From contig JAWQRN010000614.1 of the NCBI GenBank assembly GCA_033557685.1, positions 1-27,758 on the forward strand: DNA of 27,758 bases, in the 5' to 3' direction. This stretch comes from Sperchopsis tessellata (taxonomy: Eukaryota; Arthropoda; Insecta; Coleoptera; Hydrophilidae). Positions 18,726 to 27,758 of the stretch are shown in pieces. The translations under genes and the position numbers were made by a program. Numbering within the stretch: the first letter of the stretch is position 1; every line of letters starts with the position of its first letter. The notes under the pieces are model-generated. The model saw nothing but the letters and a program-made list of their open reading frames with translations. It was not told where the DNA came from and searched no databases.

Positions 18726-20172
18726 GGAAAAAAATAAACTTGCTTATTATTAAGAATTCTTTTTAATTTTTCTATAATTTTTTTAAGAACGTTTTTCAAA
18801 ACTTTGCGGTTATTTACATTTGTATATTATAACCTAAGTTTTCCATTTTGAAATTTTGTAGCTCCATAATGATTCTGTTTTCATTCAGTTGCGCAATAGA
18901 ATTAGTTTCGTTTTCAAATGACCTTTCATGTTCATTACTATTGCACAAGTATATTTTCTTTAGTAGACAGAAATCTACTTTTACATATTTTAAATGATGT
19001 TTCGTTCTTTTTCTGTAGTTTGAACATATTAAACAAATAAATTCTTTTTTCTCATAAGCAATTTAAAATAATTTATACTATTATTATTTTTAACAATATT
19101 TTAAAAATTTTTGGTTGATATTAAATGATAATAAATTATTTAATTCACAATATAAATTTTAGTTTAGCTGTAAATTAAATTATTCAAATACATTTTTTAA
19201 ATTGTATTATTTGGACTCAAACTAAAAAAAATGATGCTTCTTGGTTCACCTCTGACTAATATAATTAATGGATAATTCTTGATTGTTCATACAATCATTC
19301 ACTTTTTTGCAAAAATGTAAATATCTGGGACTAACTAAACGATCCGAATCTGAGATTTAGAAAGCTCCAATACTCAGTTAATTCTGAAATATAGTATATA
19401 GTTAATTTGGTCATAATCAATTCGCAAACTATTGTATGATTACATTCTTAACCTTGATAACAAAAGTTGTTTTGTGATGAACTAATTCTTTCTAGATTGA
19501 GCTATTGTGAAGTGGTGTATGAGTAATGTTTGAATAATATACATTTTTCTCATATACAGAAGGTTGAGATTGCATGTTCTCGATTTATTTCCAAAATTGA
19601 TGTGTTTTCACATACTTTGATTTTGATTGGTCAACCATCAATGTCTTAACGTCAGTTCTTGCATGCTATCTATTATTTTATATGTTACGTACCGAAAAAT
19701 CTCCGTACCTGTATACTAAAAAAGGTTTCACATGGACATTCATAACATAAAGGCAAGATTCAGAAACATCCAGACAGTTCATCTTGTATTGCACTACCTT
19801 TGCCTAAGGATATAAAAAAAATTGCTTCTTCATGGCGTTCTGAAAATCTGAATTTATTATTCAATTTCATTTGCATGATATTGATTAAGAGTATTCAATA
19901 TTTTTTTTTAAATTTTGAATAGAACATATAGTAAATATTGAAAGTGACTTAACATTGATATAAATGATGATAAACCATCTATCCTTAACAGCTAATATGT
20001 ATTAGTATTGAGTGAAATATTTGAATTAAATATATTTCTTCAATATGTAATTTAAGTGGCTATTAATGTCGTGGATAATATGAAACAGTTTTTGTTTTGG
20101 GACATGTGTTAGAACAGATGGTCGAAGATTTCAGCTAATCTAAACGGATTCAATTGTTTATATAATCTGTTA
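18726..20172. other. Long AT-rich non-coding stretch
   Basis: I see no TE domain, exon-like GC island or convincing ORF on either strand. There are several poly-A/T runs. It may be intronic or intergenic host DNA or repeats too old to read. Confidence 0.45.
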
Positions 20173-20208
20173 TTATTTATTAATTAGTTTTTATGTTTCT
20201 ACTGTATT
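20173..20208. repeat. Target-site duplication of LINE-C, left copy (36 bp)
   Basis: Contains TTAGTTTTTATGTTTCTACT and continues to GTATT. The copy at 21332-21367 is the same except for one base by my reading. Such a long duplication is typical of target-primed insertion by LINEs. Confidence 0.9.
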
Positions 20209-21331
20209 CATCATCATCAGCCGATTTACTCCATTCTTGAACATAGGCCTTTCTCAATTGTTTCCATCATTCCCTGTTTTGTGCTACCCGGATCCACGGT
20301 AGGCCGGCTGTTCTTTTAAGATCGTCTTACCATCACATAGGTCGTCTTCCTCTTGCTCTCTTGTGTTCATACAGCCTTCATTCTATTATTCGCCTGTCCC
20401 ATCTCATCCCATTGCTTCTTGCAATGTGACCTGAGAATTTCCATTTGAGAGAAGCGACTTTCTCTCATATATCGGTGACTTTGGTAATTGTACTCACTCT
20501 TTCATTTCAGTATCTATCTCTACTAGTTATACATATAATTGACCTTTCCATAACTCTTTGCGCGGTTTTTAGTGCCTCTGTGTTCTTTTTCGTTGTAATC
20601 CAGTACTCTGCGCCATATGTTATCACTGGTAATATACACTGGTAACAAACTCGTGAATTAAGATGTTGCGCTATTTTCTTATTTCGCAGGATAAATGATA
20701 ATTTCCTGAAGGCCATCCATCCTAGCCTTATTCTTCTTCTTATTTCTTCTTTCTAGTTGCTCCACCTTTTGAATTTCCTTTCCTCCCACTATTACTTGAT
20801 CTTCTAGGCGACGATACATAATTTGTGTTTTTGATAGCTTCATTCTCAATCCTACCATCAGTGATTCTCTTTGTAGGTCTTCGATCATTTCAGTTAGGTC
20901 TTCTCTATTATAAGGTTAACAATATCATCCGCGTATCTCAGATTAGTTAGTCGAGTCCCATTGATGTTGATGCCTTTGCCCTTCCAGTCAATTTTCTTAA
21001 ATATCTTTTCCAGCCCTAATATAAAGAGTTTTGGGGATAGTGAATCGCCTTAGTGTCCTCCTCTTTTAAGTTGAACAGTTTCGTTTTTTCGTAGAGGATG
21101 TAAGTTGCCGTTGCCTCTGTTGCATTCTTTTATCAAATCACTATATCTGTGGTCTATTCTGTTTGCCATTGCGTTATAGACCGCCCATGTTTCTATGCTA
21201 TCAAAGGTTTTTTGGGTATTTTTTCGTCTTTAAAAACACTAAACACAATGAGTATCCATATTCGTTGGATTTTTCTATGATAATTTTCATCATCAATAAG
21301 TGATTGTTGGTACCGTAGTTTTTCCTGTTTT
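20209..21331 (-). mobile_element. LINE-C, 5'-truncated RTE-like element with intact boundaries
   Basis: An insert of 1,123 bp lies exactly between two 36-bp direct repeats. It reads on the minus strand, so its 3' end is at 20209, where it finishes GATGATGATG instead of poly-A; short simple-repeat tails are known for RTE-clade LINEs. Its 5' end falls inside the RT domain, a usual truncation. It is not interrupted by other elements. One near-identical duplication suggests it is among the younger insertions here, even though its frame is broken. Confidence 0.93.
20215..21300 (-). pseudogene. LINE-C reverse transcriptase and C-terminal region pseudogene
   Basis: From the 5' side: IIEKSNEYGYSLCLVF, then FDSIETWAVYNAMANRIDH (AFDSVEH-like), RYSDLIKECNRGNGNLHP, a region with GDSLSPKLFILGLEKIFKKI (G.PLSP.LF), TRLTNLRYADDIVNL with an intact YADD, MIEDLQRESLMVGLRMKLSK, GGKEIQKVEQLE, ARMDGLQEIIIYPAK in an off frame, MAFRKLSFILRNKKIAQHLN, CILPVITYGAEYW, LKTAQRVMERSI and finally WIRVAQNREWWKQLRKAYVQ then EW. 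This is the RTE-type RT and tail (VLPVMTYGAETW, AQRAMER). Stops and shifts occur at several points, including near 20730 and 20910. Confidence 0.92.
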
Positions 21332-21367
21332 TTATTTAGTAATTAGTTTTTATGTTTCTACTGTATT
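21332..21367. repeat. Target-site duplication of LINE-C, right copy (36 bp)
   Basis: Partner of 20173-20208. It marks the 5' junction of the truncated LINE-C. Confidence 0.9.
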
Positions 21368-22329
21368 ATGTATGTATAAAGCATACAAATTTCATTTATT
21401 TTAAAGCAAAAAAAAGTAAAAGTAAATTGATGATTTAGTAGAATTGTTTAATCTTTCATTTTTAAGTTGAACCTCCCTCACTATGAAGGTAAAGACGTTT
21501 GATTAGAGAAGCATTTGGTTGACCAGTGTTTGTATAAAATATATTTGTTTACGTAGAATGCAAATAAAAACTAATGTAACAAAACGATGTGTTTATATGA
21601 TAGGACCTAAAAGAAACACATGATCAAACACATGTAACCGCGATATCTACTAATTATTCTAAAATTATCACTTTAATTGACATTCCGAGTATTCAAATTA
21701 TAAATCACTATTTAACGGACATTTCCTCATGTTTAAAATGATTTTCTCATACCAAATAAAATGTAAGAATTTGAACATGGAAAAATACTAACTTAAATTA
21801 TTTAGGTACAATATTTTAAAAAGTTTTTAACAACTTATTAAAATTTAATTTAAATTTCTTAGTAGGCACATATGCCTATGTACAAATAAGATAAATAAAC
21901 AAATTTTTTACGATGCATTAAATTCTTAAATACCATACTAAGTACTACATAATTATTGTAATTATATTCATCATTTATCAGGCCTAAACACTTCAAAAAC
22001 TTATTCATTAACATCATTATCATTTCTGGATTTATAGTAATGTATTTCTTTGTGTTTATTAGCTACAAAATACTGGACACTGTTTTTCTAAATACATTTA
22101 TAGCAACTTCTATAAGGTTTCCTTAGGAGATTTTTTACACAATTAAAAAGTTGTTAAAACTTAAACTTTCCTATTTTAGATGTTCATTACGATTAAACAC
22201 AAATAAGTATGTATAGGTCACATTAAAATTATACAATAAAAACAAAAAAATATACACAATAAACAATGAAATTTTAAAATACTGAAACACTTGTCGACAG
22301 TAGCTTAAAAGAATTCCTCGAGAGAATAG
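21368..22329. other. AT-rich non-coding DNA
   Basis: Mostly AT-rich without readable genes. At about 21467-21530, AGTTGAACCTCCCTCACTAT and the sequence after it resemble a Tigger-style terminus, but no partner end was found. Confidence 0.4.
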
Positions 22330-23120
22330 AATCCACCACTAACTATCATACTGACAACACAGCACTTGAAATATCTCCTTGCTTAAGTGCGTCTGGCAAC
22401 CTATTATAAAACCAAGAATTGTATTGTAGTGGGCTCTATGGTTTGGGTCACATACAATATTAACAAAACTGGTCCCAATATTCAGCCTTGAGACACACCA
22501 TGGCTCGGATATCCCACCCATGATGTATCAGCCTTCCAGGTAACTATTTGTTGTCTGTTCTTCAAATAAAAAAAGAAAAGTTGTAACACAATACCGTGCA
22601 CCCATAATGATGAAGCATTTAACACAGGATGGTGTGAAACGCAGAGTTGAAGGTTTTGCTTGAATCACATGAGGCCATGACTATCGATCTCTTTCCATCG
22701 AAGGATTTAGTGAAGGTAGATATAAATTGTTCAATAGCTGTTGTTGTGGATCTGCAAAACTTAAATCAGTGATGTTTCCTGCATGGGGTTTTTATCATTT
22801 TATTAATTACGCAATTATTTGCATTAACCTTCTTAAAAATAGGGATAACCCTATCAAGTTTCAATTTCTCAGAGAAAATCCCATCCATACAACTTTTATT
22901 GAATATTATTGTTATTGAATTTGCTATCTCCTCTTGGGCACTTTTAATACCAAATTATGTCTCGGGTCGCTTTACAGTTGCTTGGTATTATTGCTAACAC
23001 TACTTCCGTTGCATTTGTTAACTACAGAAAGAGAGATTCAGTCTTTCTCTGCTTAATCCTGAAGAAATCATCAGCCATTCAGTAAACTTTTTTCACATCT
23101 TCTGGTGTCCTTGCTCCAAT
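22330..23120 (-). pseudogene. LINE-H reverse transcriptase pseudogene
   Basis: The minus strand reads, from about 23110: ADDFFRIKQRKTESLFL, TNATEVVLAIIPSNCKATRD (pre-RT linker, where LINEs have T..EV..II..LK.K.S.G.D), then AQEEIANSITIIFNKSCMDG and IFSEKLKLDRVIPIFKKVNA (FP..LK.A.VIPI.KKGD), then VMASCDSSKTFNSAFHTILC and MLHHYGC (CDLSKAFD.V.H.ILL.KL..YG), and a worn GVPQGS..GP region as HGVSRLNIGTSFVNIV. It fits jockey/CR1-type LINEs. The YADD box and tail are missing. Frames change repeatedly. The 5' boundary is vague; sequence to about 23400 may also belong. Confidence 0.77.
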
Positions 23121-23521
23121 GTCACAGAAAAAGATTTATAGTTCTTCGAATGTTAAAATACTATTTGTTACCCGGCTTGGCTTTCCATCACCACTCTCCA
23201 CACTGCCTTCCGCTTATTCAAAGATCCAGGTGTAAAATCCCCATTATATATTTATATCAAATTCTTTGGCTTTTTTCCTTAGTTCTTGTTACCTATCAAA
23301 ATCATATGAACGTGACACACAACGCTAATGGGTACTCTCTTTTCCCTTCCTTATCAAATATAACCTGATGCTGATCATGAAATGCAGTATATAAAATTAA
23401 TTTTCAACTTCGTGCAGCAAAATAGATATTTTGATTGTGTAATTTTAACATTTGATATAATCAAATATCAAGCAAACCGGCCAAGTCGATATATTAAATA
23501 AAGAAATGAACTACGTATCAT

Positions 23522-23705
23522 AAAATGATGGGAACAAACTAAATTGCAGTGGACACGTGTTTCTGTCATTAAGACCTCATCAACACTGCTATTGATAGTA
23601 ATTAGCTGTATTCCACGTACGAATACAAATTTCATTAGTTGTATATATGCTTTGAGATCGCGAGTGAGCATATTGTGAGAGGTATCGCAATGTTCCCATC
23701 ATTTT
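23522..23705. repeat. 15-bp perfect inverted repeat overlapping the left arm
   Basis: AAAATGATGGGAACA (23522-23536) has its exact reverse complement at 23691-23705. The pair bounds about 184 bp, is present in the left arm region only, and could be the ends of a smaller insert or a gene-conversion patch. Confidence 0.65.
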
Positions 23706-23938
23706 GCGATAGGTAGATAGTGTATTTCATATAAAGTTATTACATAGGTAAGTTTTACAAATATTAAAAAGAAGTCGAGTGTGTAACACATTAAATTTAA
23801 CAAATTGACATTGAGATATAGTTATTTACGGCCTCTCTCATTGCAACACTTTTGCTTGCCGTCAGGCTTGTACCTTTCGTATCACTCTTATTAAGTAACT
23901 CTTTGGTTTAGAATGAACCAAGATTTCTACATCTGAAC

Positions 23939-24187
23939 TTATGTATTAGTCTTTTCTTTATCAGATGACATTGACCAAAATGAAATTGTTCTACTTGTAA
24001 TTTGATAACTTTTAAAAATGTCTCTTTTATTATTTAATACAATTGATCTAAATTGCCTAAAAGATTTTTCTAGTTCTAAAAAGAATGCAAAGCATTCTTC
24101 ACTGACGTATTTCAAGTAACCAGCTTTGAATTCTTTTAATCTCATAAAAGTAGAGTAGTGTGTTTTCAAGGGTTGTGATGCCGACAC
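23939..24187 (-). pseudogene. Possible P-element-like (THAP9) transposase C-terminal scrap
   Basis: An 82-codon minus frame starts MSASQPLKTHYSTFMRLKEF and continues KAGYLKYVSEECFAFFLELE then KSFRQF. It faintly recalls the C-terminal part of P-element transposases, where a short L..L...GGL..PS..VF.I....E pattern is found. The Gly-Gly and Pro positions are not conserved. It could equally be an unrelated degraded ORF. The enclosing inverted repeats are compatible with a DNA transposon but not diagnostic. Confidence 0.2.
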
Positions 24188-24420
24188 ACATTGTACACAA
24201 TCAGCTGTTCAAACTAAAGAACGTCACTGTCAATATCGTTTCTTGCATAGAATGATTAAAACATGTTAAAATGCCACGCAACACAACTAACTTGTCAGCC
24301 AATCCATGAGCGCAACATCAAAAATGGCGTCTGTTTATATTTAACCAATACCAAACAGTTACCAAGGTGGCCACTCTCTAATTCAAAATATAAGCTCTCT
24401 AGAGCCATCTAACTTTATAA

Positions 24421-24550
24421 ACCTTTATGTGTAACACATCCATCTATTCATGACTCGGCCAATTCTCAGTAATACCCACAAAATCTACATTTAATATGTC
24501 AAGATGGTAATTAATTTCTTCCACCTACATCTCATGTCTATTAATATATC
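24421..24550 (-). pseudogene. LINE endonuclease N-terminal fragment
   Basis: One minus frame reads VEEINYHLDILNVDFVGITE, NWPSHE, a stop, then MDVLHIKVYKV. This matches the start of a LINE apurinic-type endonuclease (N.RSL..K..EL...L...N.D.V.ITE.W), with the metal-binding Glu of the ITE.W motif kept. It is only about 40 codons, and the match ends abruptly near 24421. It might be the 5' part of LINE-H, which lies on the same strand about 1.3 kb further on, but the DNA between does not read as endonuclease. Confidence 0.62.
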
Positions 24551-24597
24551 ACTAGACATATGGGCCTCATCCGTCCCAAGAATTGTTTGTGTATAAA

Positions 24598-24714
24598 CCA
24601 TTGGCAGAATAAGAATTTGTTGCTTCCTTGGCCGTACATAAATGTATTATTTTGATATTTGATTAAATCGAACGGCCAAGGACGCAACAAATACTTATTC
24701 TCATGCGAAAATGG
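24598..24714. repeat. Strong hairpin inside the inverted-repeat structure
   Basis: ACGGCCAAGGACGCAACAAA (from 24672) and the sequence after it pair with the left arm ending at 24635. The inner 30 bases match at 28 positions. The 36-base loop contains GATATTTGATTAAATC (24654-24669), the same 16-mer that forms the outer right end of the large structure, read from the minus strand at 25026-25011. Confidence 0.8.
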
Positions 24715-25026
24715 CAATTTCGTGTAGATTAATATCGTAATTAAATTAACGTAATAATTATTCAATTACAACATTGAAACACTGCGATACCTCTCATAAT
24801 ATGCTCACTCACGATCTCAAAGCATATATACAAGGAATCAAATATGTATTCTTATGTGGGGTACAGCTAACTACTAACAAGAGCAGTGCTGATGACGTCT
24901 TAATGACAGAAACACGGTGTCCACTGCAATTTCTGCTTGTTTGTAAATTTTTCGATGTGTATTTGGTTTCTGTATTTAATATATTGACTTGGACCATTTG
25001 CTTGATATTTGATTTAATCAAATATC

Positions 25027-25505
25027 TAAATAATACATTCGCAGAAATCTAAAGCCTAAACACTAATTTTACATAGCTTATACTTGGGTATTCAAACTTT
25101 TATGGGATCTTGTTTTCATTCAACCCACCTCTTTTCTACCTCTGTACAAGAAATATTTGGTTCAGTTTCCACCTAACCTAAAATATTAATAATAACTACG
25201 TACCGCTTCAAATTCTCTTTCGTGTATGTTTAAGGTCAAGGTTTATAAAATGATACAAAACTATTTAAATAGCTTACCAATCTACTAAAGATTCTTTTTT
25301 CAAATTGCCGTTGTTCGAAGTATCTCTCATAATACAAATTACAGTGTAATTTTCTTCAACTTGCAAAGTTTCATTCAGATAGAGTGACAATAAAAGAATA
25401 CCTAATACCCAAATAAAAATGTATTATTAGGATCTGTATGGGCTCTACCTGCTAGGGATTGTACGTGTCAAGCAGCCTCTTGTCAATAACATTTATGGCT
25501 ACGGC
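25027..25505. other. AT-rich non-coding DNA
   Basis: No gene, exon-like block or TE domain recognised. Confidence 0.4.
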
Positions 25506-25622
25506 TAGCACATCTGAGAGCTACATGTCTGTTTATATTTAGCACTTTTTAGAGCTGGTCGGCACCTGCATCTAGCACTTTTCAGAGCTGCACGGCAATC
25601 TATAATTAGCACTTTTTTCTGG
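25506..25622. repeat. Tandem repeat, period about 34 bp
   Basis: Units start with TAGCAC at 25506, 25540, 25573 and 25607. Units 2 and 3 share TAGCACTTTT.AGAGCTG..C and GGCA; unit 1 is more diverged (TAGCACATCTGAGAGCTAC), and unit 4 is cut after TAGCACTTTTTTCTGG. That is about 3.4 copies. It may be a minisatellite or part of the internal repeats of an unrecognised element. Confidence 0.8.
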
Positions 25623-26079
25623 ATTTCAAAACTCTGCAAGCTGTAAGAATATTACACTATACATGCTTTTATCAAGATTTCGTCACATTCGACCGCTTAA
25701 TTTTCGACAGAATGAACTGTTTTGGGTTGAAGATGTGCTAAAAGGTGATTGGTATATTTTTCTTTGCATGTCGTTATTTTCTGGTATGATCATCATAGGA
25801 AGATCCCCTTCATTATAAGAAAATAATTATTCTCCTTTCACAATTCTAGCTTTTAAACTTGTGTTAATTAATATTTACTTTCAGTTGTCAACGTTAACAT
25901 AAATTTAGTTTTCTTTAGAGTCCCTTTCAATCAAAACTTGATTTTCATCAAGATATAGCAATACAACTTTCAATTCTTCATGATATGTTAAAATTACCGC
26001 CACAGATAAAAGTGCCTTAAGACAAAATGATACCGATACGGAAGATATTAATAATTATATTATATATTAAAAGTCCTAC
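25623..26079. other. AT-rich non-coding DNA
   Basis: No gene recognised. The right end borders LINE-J and may contain its unreadable 5' part. Confidence 0.4.
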
Positions 26080-26600
26080 ATGTTTGTACCCCTCAGAAGA
26101 GAGACCAACACCAAGTACAAAATGCTTGTAATTTCTGACTTCCATCTCATCAGAATTTTTACCACTCTCTCGATGATGATGGAGAAAATAACATCAAAGC
26201 CGGGTTGTGAACATCTCAATCAATACTCTATACTATCACTGATTCTGTCTATGTTCCATCCAGGATATGGATGACTAGAAGTTTTTGTAAATCATGGAGG
26301 ACATTTTTCAAATTCTTAATAGTGGTAACATTGCAGCTCGTGTGCTACTGACCTACTGCATGACCTATATTTTATTGGGCTTGGACGAGGTACAACTGAC
26401 TTGTTTTATATTTTATTAATGATAGGATTTAACAGAATTTATCAGGTTTGTATTATAATGCCCGAGAGTTCCTCAGGGGTCTACACTTGGTCCAATTCTT
26501 TATATAATTTTCACTTCATCAATATTTTACTGAATTTAAAACTGCAAATTTCATTTGCATTCAGATGATAAGCAGGTGTACCACAAATTTCACGAAAATT
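26080..26600 (+). pseudogene. LINE-J reverse transcriptase fragment
   Basis: Plus-strand frames in order: VPLRRETNTKYKMLVISDFH and LIRIFTTLSMMMEKIT (a worn KKSNP.E..D.RPISILP..SKI.EKI), then EHLNQYSILSLILSMFHPGY (NIL...QSGFRPGY), then IMEDIFQILNSGNIAARVLL and TYCMT (DD......G..A..VLLDYSKAFD), then RVPQGSTLGPILYIIFTSSI, and HSDDKQVYHKF, where YADDTQVY is expected. The VPQGS box is intact and the YADD box has lost its Tyr-Ala. It is the only reverse transcriptase domain here on the plus strand. Frames change at least four times. It resembles jockey-type RTs with the IDDI/GFRPGY pattern. Confidence 0.85.
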
Positions 26601-27758
26601 AATTAGATAAAAATAAATGCTTTATAAACAATATAGGCTAGTGCATCTGTCAGAGGCATTTTTATGTTACGTAATGCTATTTGGAACTCAAGAAGAAATT
26701 TTAAGGAACGTATGATAATGGTAAAAGCGAAGAAAATTTGGATAGATAAATTAAACGAAAACTCTAGGGTCATTATAGATTTAGATAAGATTGAAATAAT
26801 TATTAAATTTCAGTAGCCGCAACGTACCATTTACATGGTCGCAGTTCCGTGACATATTACATTTAGTATTATCAATAATATTAGATCGTGAGAACAATAA
26901 GTTCAAAAGATGTCCAAATTTACAGAACTTACATATTTCCTTTCCTGGGCCGGTAAATTGAGAAATTCTACTATAACTTTCCATAGAATTCTCCGCCATA
27001 ACAGAAACATTTAACATTTATATTTAATTTTCTTACTACACTTCAAATTTCAGCAATAATTTTGACTTATTTTGAAAGATTTACGGTACAAGTAAAGAAA
27101 CTACTTTTTTAAAATTGAAAGTCTGGTTCGTTGTGAGTGGTGTATCACCAGACTTCTCACTCTTTTTAATTGTATCACAAAATTGTTTAGACTGAATTAC
27201 CTATTTAACTCTACAACAAATATGCATAGAGTAACTAATTTCAGTAAAGATGCTTTTAATTTTGTAAAAATCATTTTCAATTATTCAAAAGGTCTTATTC
27301 ATACTGCATTGCTTTCTAATTACAATATAATCCCTGCCATCTTATATTTGCTTGGTATCTGTTTTTCAAAATTGAAAGTGTAGCGTATTTTCGATAACCA
27401 TGAAATTTATATTTTCATGGTGGATTTGCTTTCATCCAAATTCTGGAAATACCAGTTTATTTTATATTTACTTATTTTCGTAGCCTAATGACAAATAAAC
27501 CTTTTAATCTCACAGTAGCATATCTCCACAGTATAGGATCAAATGCATTCATCTATAGGATGTGAGATAAATATGATTTCCAGGAGAGAATTTTTTTCTA
27601 GGTCAATTTATTTGAAATAGAAAATTAATCAACAATTAAGCCATTTACGCTTCGTCAGATAAATCATTTGAGCTTTACTCTGTACTACTTGACAGAATTA
27701 AGACCAAAGATTTCTCTAACTATTCAAAGAAATTTGTTTTTGTATAAGATTGTCACTG
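26601..27758. other. AT-rich non-coding DNA to the window end
   Basis: The frames at 26781-27017 (minus, 78 codons, with one CKFC) and 27183-27383 (plus, 66 codons) have no recognisable domain. A small palindrome with CCATGAAA and TTTCATGG arms lies at 27398-27420. Nothing else can be supported. Confidence 0.4.

Larger units (their letters stand above)
23454..25026. repeat. Long inverted-repeat structure, arms of about 240 bp
   Basis: The left arm (23454-23689) and right arm (24783-25026) are reverse complements with good similarity throughout. The inner blocks (GCGATACCTCTC, ATATGCTCACTC, GATCTCAAAGCATATATA) and the middle block GTCTTAATGACAGAAACACG are nearly identical. The outer ends are GATATTTGATTATATC and GATATTTGATTAAATC, read inward. 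The resemblance of the translated minus frame at 23468-23671 to the plus frame at 24774-25052 is a result of this. About 1.1 kb lies between the arms. It may be a foldback-type element or two opposed copies of one element. No flanking duplication was found. Confidence 0.82.

Noticed and set aside
20445..20645. Plus-strand hydrophobic 66-codon ORF
   Set aside because: Antisense to LINE-C coding sequence.
23468..25052. Two similar proteins (minus 23468-23671 and plus 24774-25052) as a gene pair
   Set aside because: The resemblance is explained by the underlying inverted DNA repeat; both frames end shortly after the arm and show no domain.
26781..27017. 78-codon minus ORF with CKFC and further Cys as a zinc finger
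   Set aside because: Cys and His spacing fits no known finger, and the frame is of chance length for this composition.
1..27758. tRNA, rRNA, CRISPR arrays or bacterial operons
   Set aside because: No cloverleaf with A and B boxes, no rRNA-like sequence and no spaced direct-repeat array were seen; the only tandem repeat (25506-25622) is contiguous with diverged units.

Overview
This window looks like non-coding, repeat-dominated DNA from an arthropod nuclear genome, most likely an insect. It is strongly AT-rich and has no dense run of long open reading frames. Nearly everything recognisable is decayed transposable element (TE) sequence of families typical of insects: cecropia-type mariner, Tc1, a BED-finger hAT, a second hAT of the ZMYM1-like type, pogo/Tigger, a Tc3-like family with an HTH_DUF4817-type start, and fragments of at least seven non-LTR retrotransposons (LINEs). 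None encodes an intact protein. There is no bacterial, phage or CRISPR character. All identifications are by eye from translated sequence.

Layout, left to right. 1-985: AT-rich, nothing secure. 986-2198: complete but dead mariner with TIRs and TA target site. 3365-5395: LINE-A (minus), split by a complete but dead Tc1 element (3483-4711). 5778-5921 (minus): a GC-rich 48-codon open block with good splice signals, the best candidate for a host exon; it carries RGGSLPNV, a motif I associate with CRTC/TORC coactivators. 6657-6792: a LINE C-terminal scrap. 7165-11745: LINE-B (minus), split by a 2,449-bp hAT element (7825-10273) with TIRs and an 8-bp target duplication. 11906-12373: a gapless 171-bp inverted repeat around a 126-bp loop. 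12786-13300: short unassigned ORFs. 13860-14304 and 14366-14828: an internally deleted Tc3-like copy, then the 3' end of a ZMYM1-like hAT. 16293-17215: an N-terminal Tc3-like fragment abutting LINE-G (minus). 17359-17654: a small MITE-like element. 17737-18725: a truncated pogo/Tigger. 20209-21331: a 5'-truncated LINE-C (minus) inside a 36-bp target-site duplication. 22330-23120: LINE-H (minus). 23454-25026: a composite bounded by about 240-bp inverted arms, containing a LINE endonuclease scrap, a possible P-like scrap and a strong hairpin. 25506-25622: a 34-bp tandem repeat. 26080-26600: LINE-J (plus). The rest is AT-rich sequence without recognisable content.

The elements do not work together. 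They form a layered record of insertions, and the layering can be read directly: removing the Tc1 element plus one TA, or the hAT plus one 8-bp duplication, lets the reading frame of the surrounding LINE continue. If the candidate exon is real, the window is largely intronic sequence of a minus-strand host gene filled by TEs.
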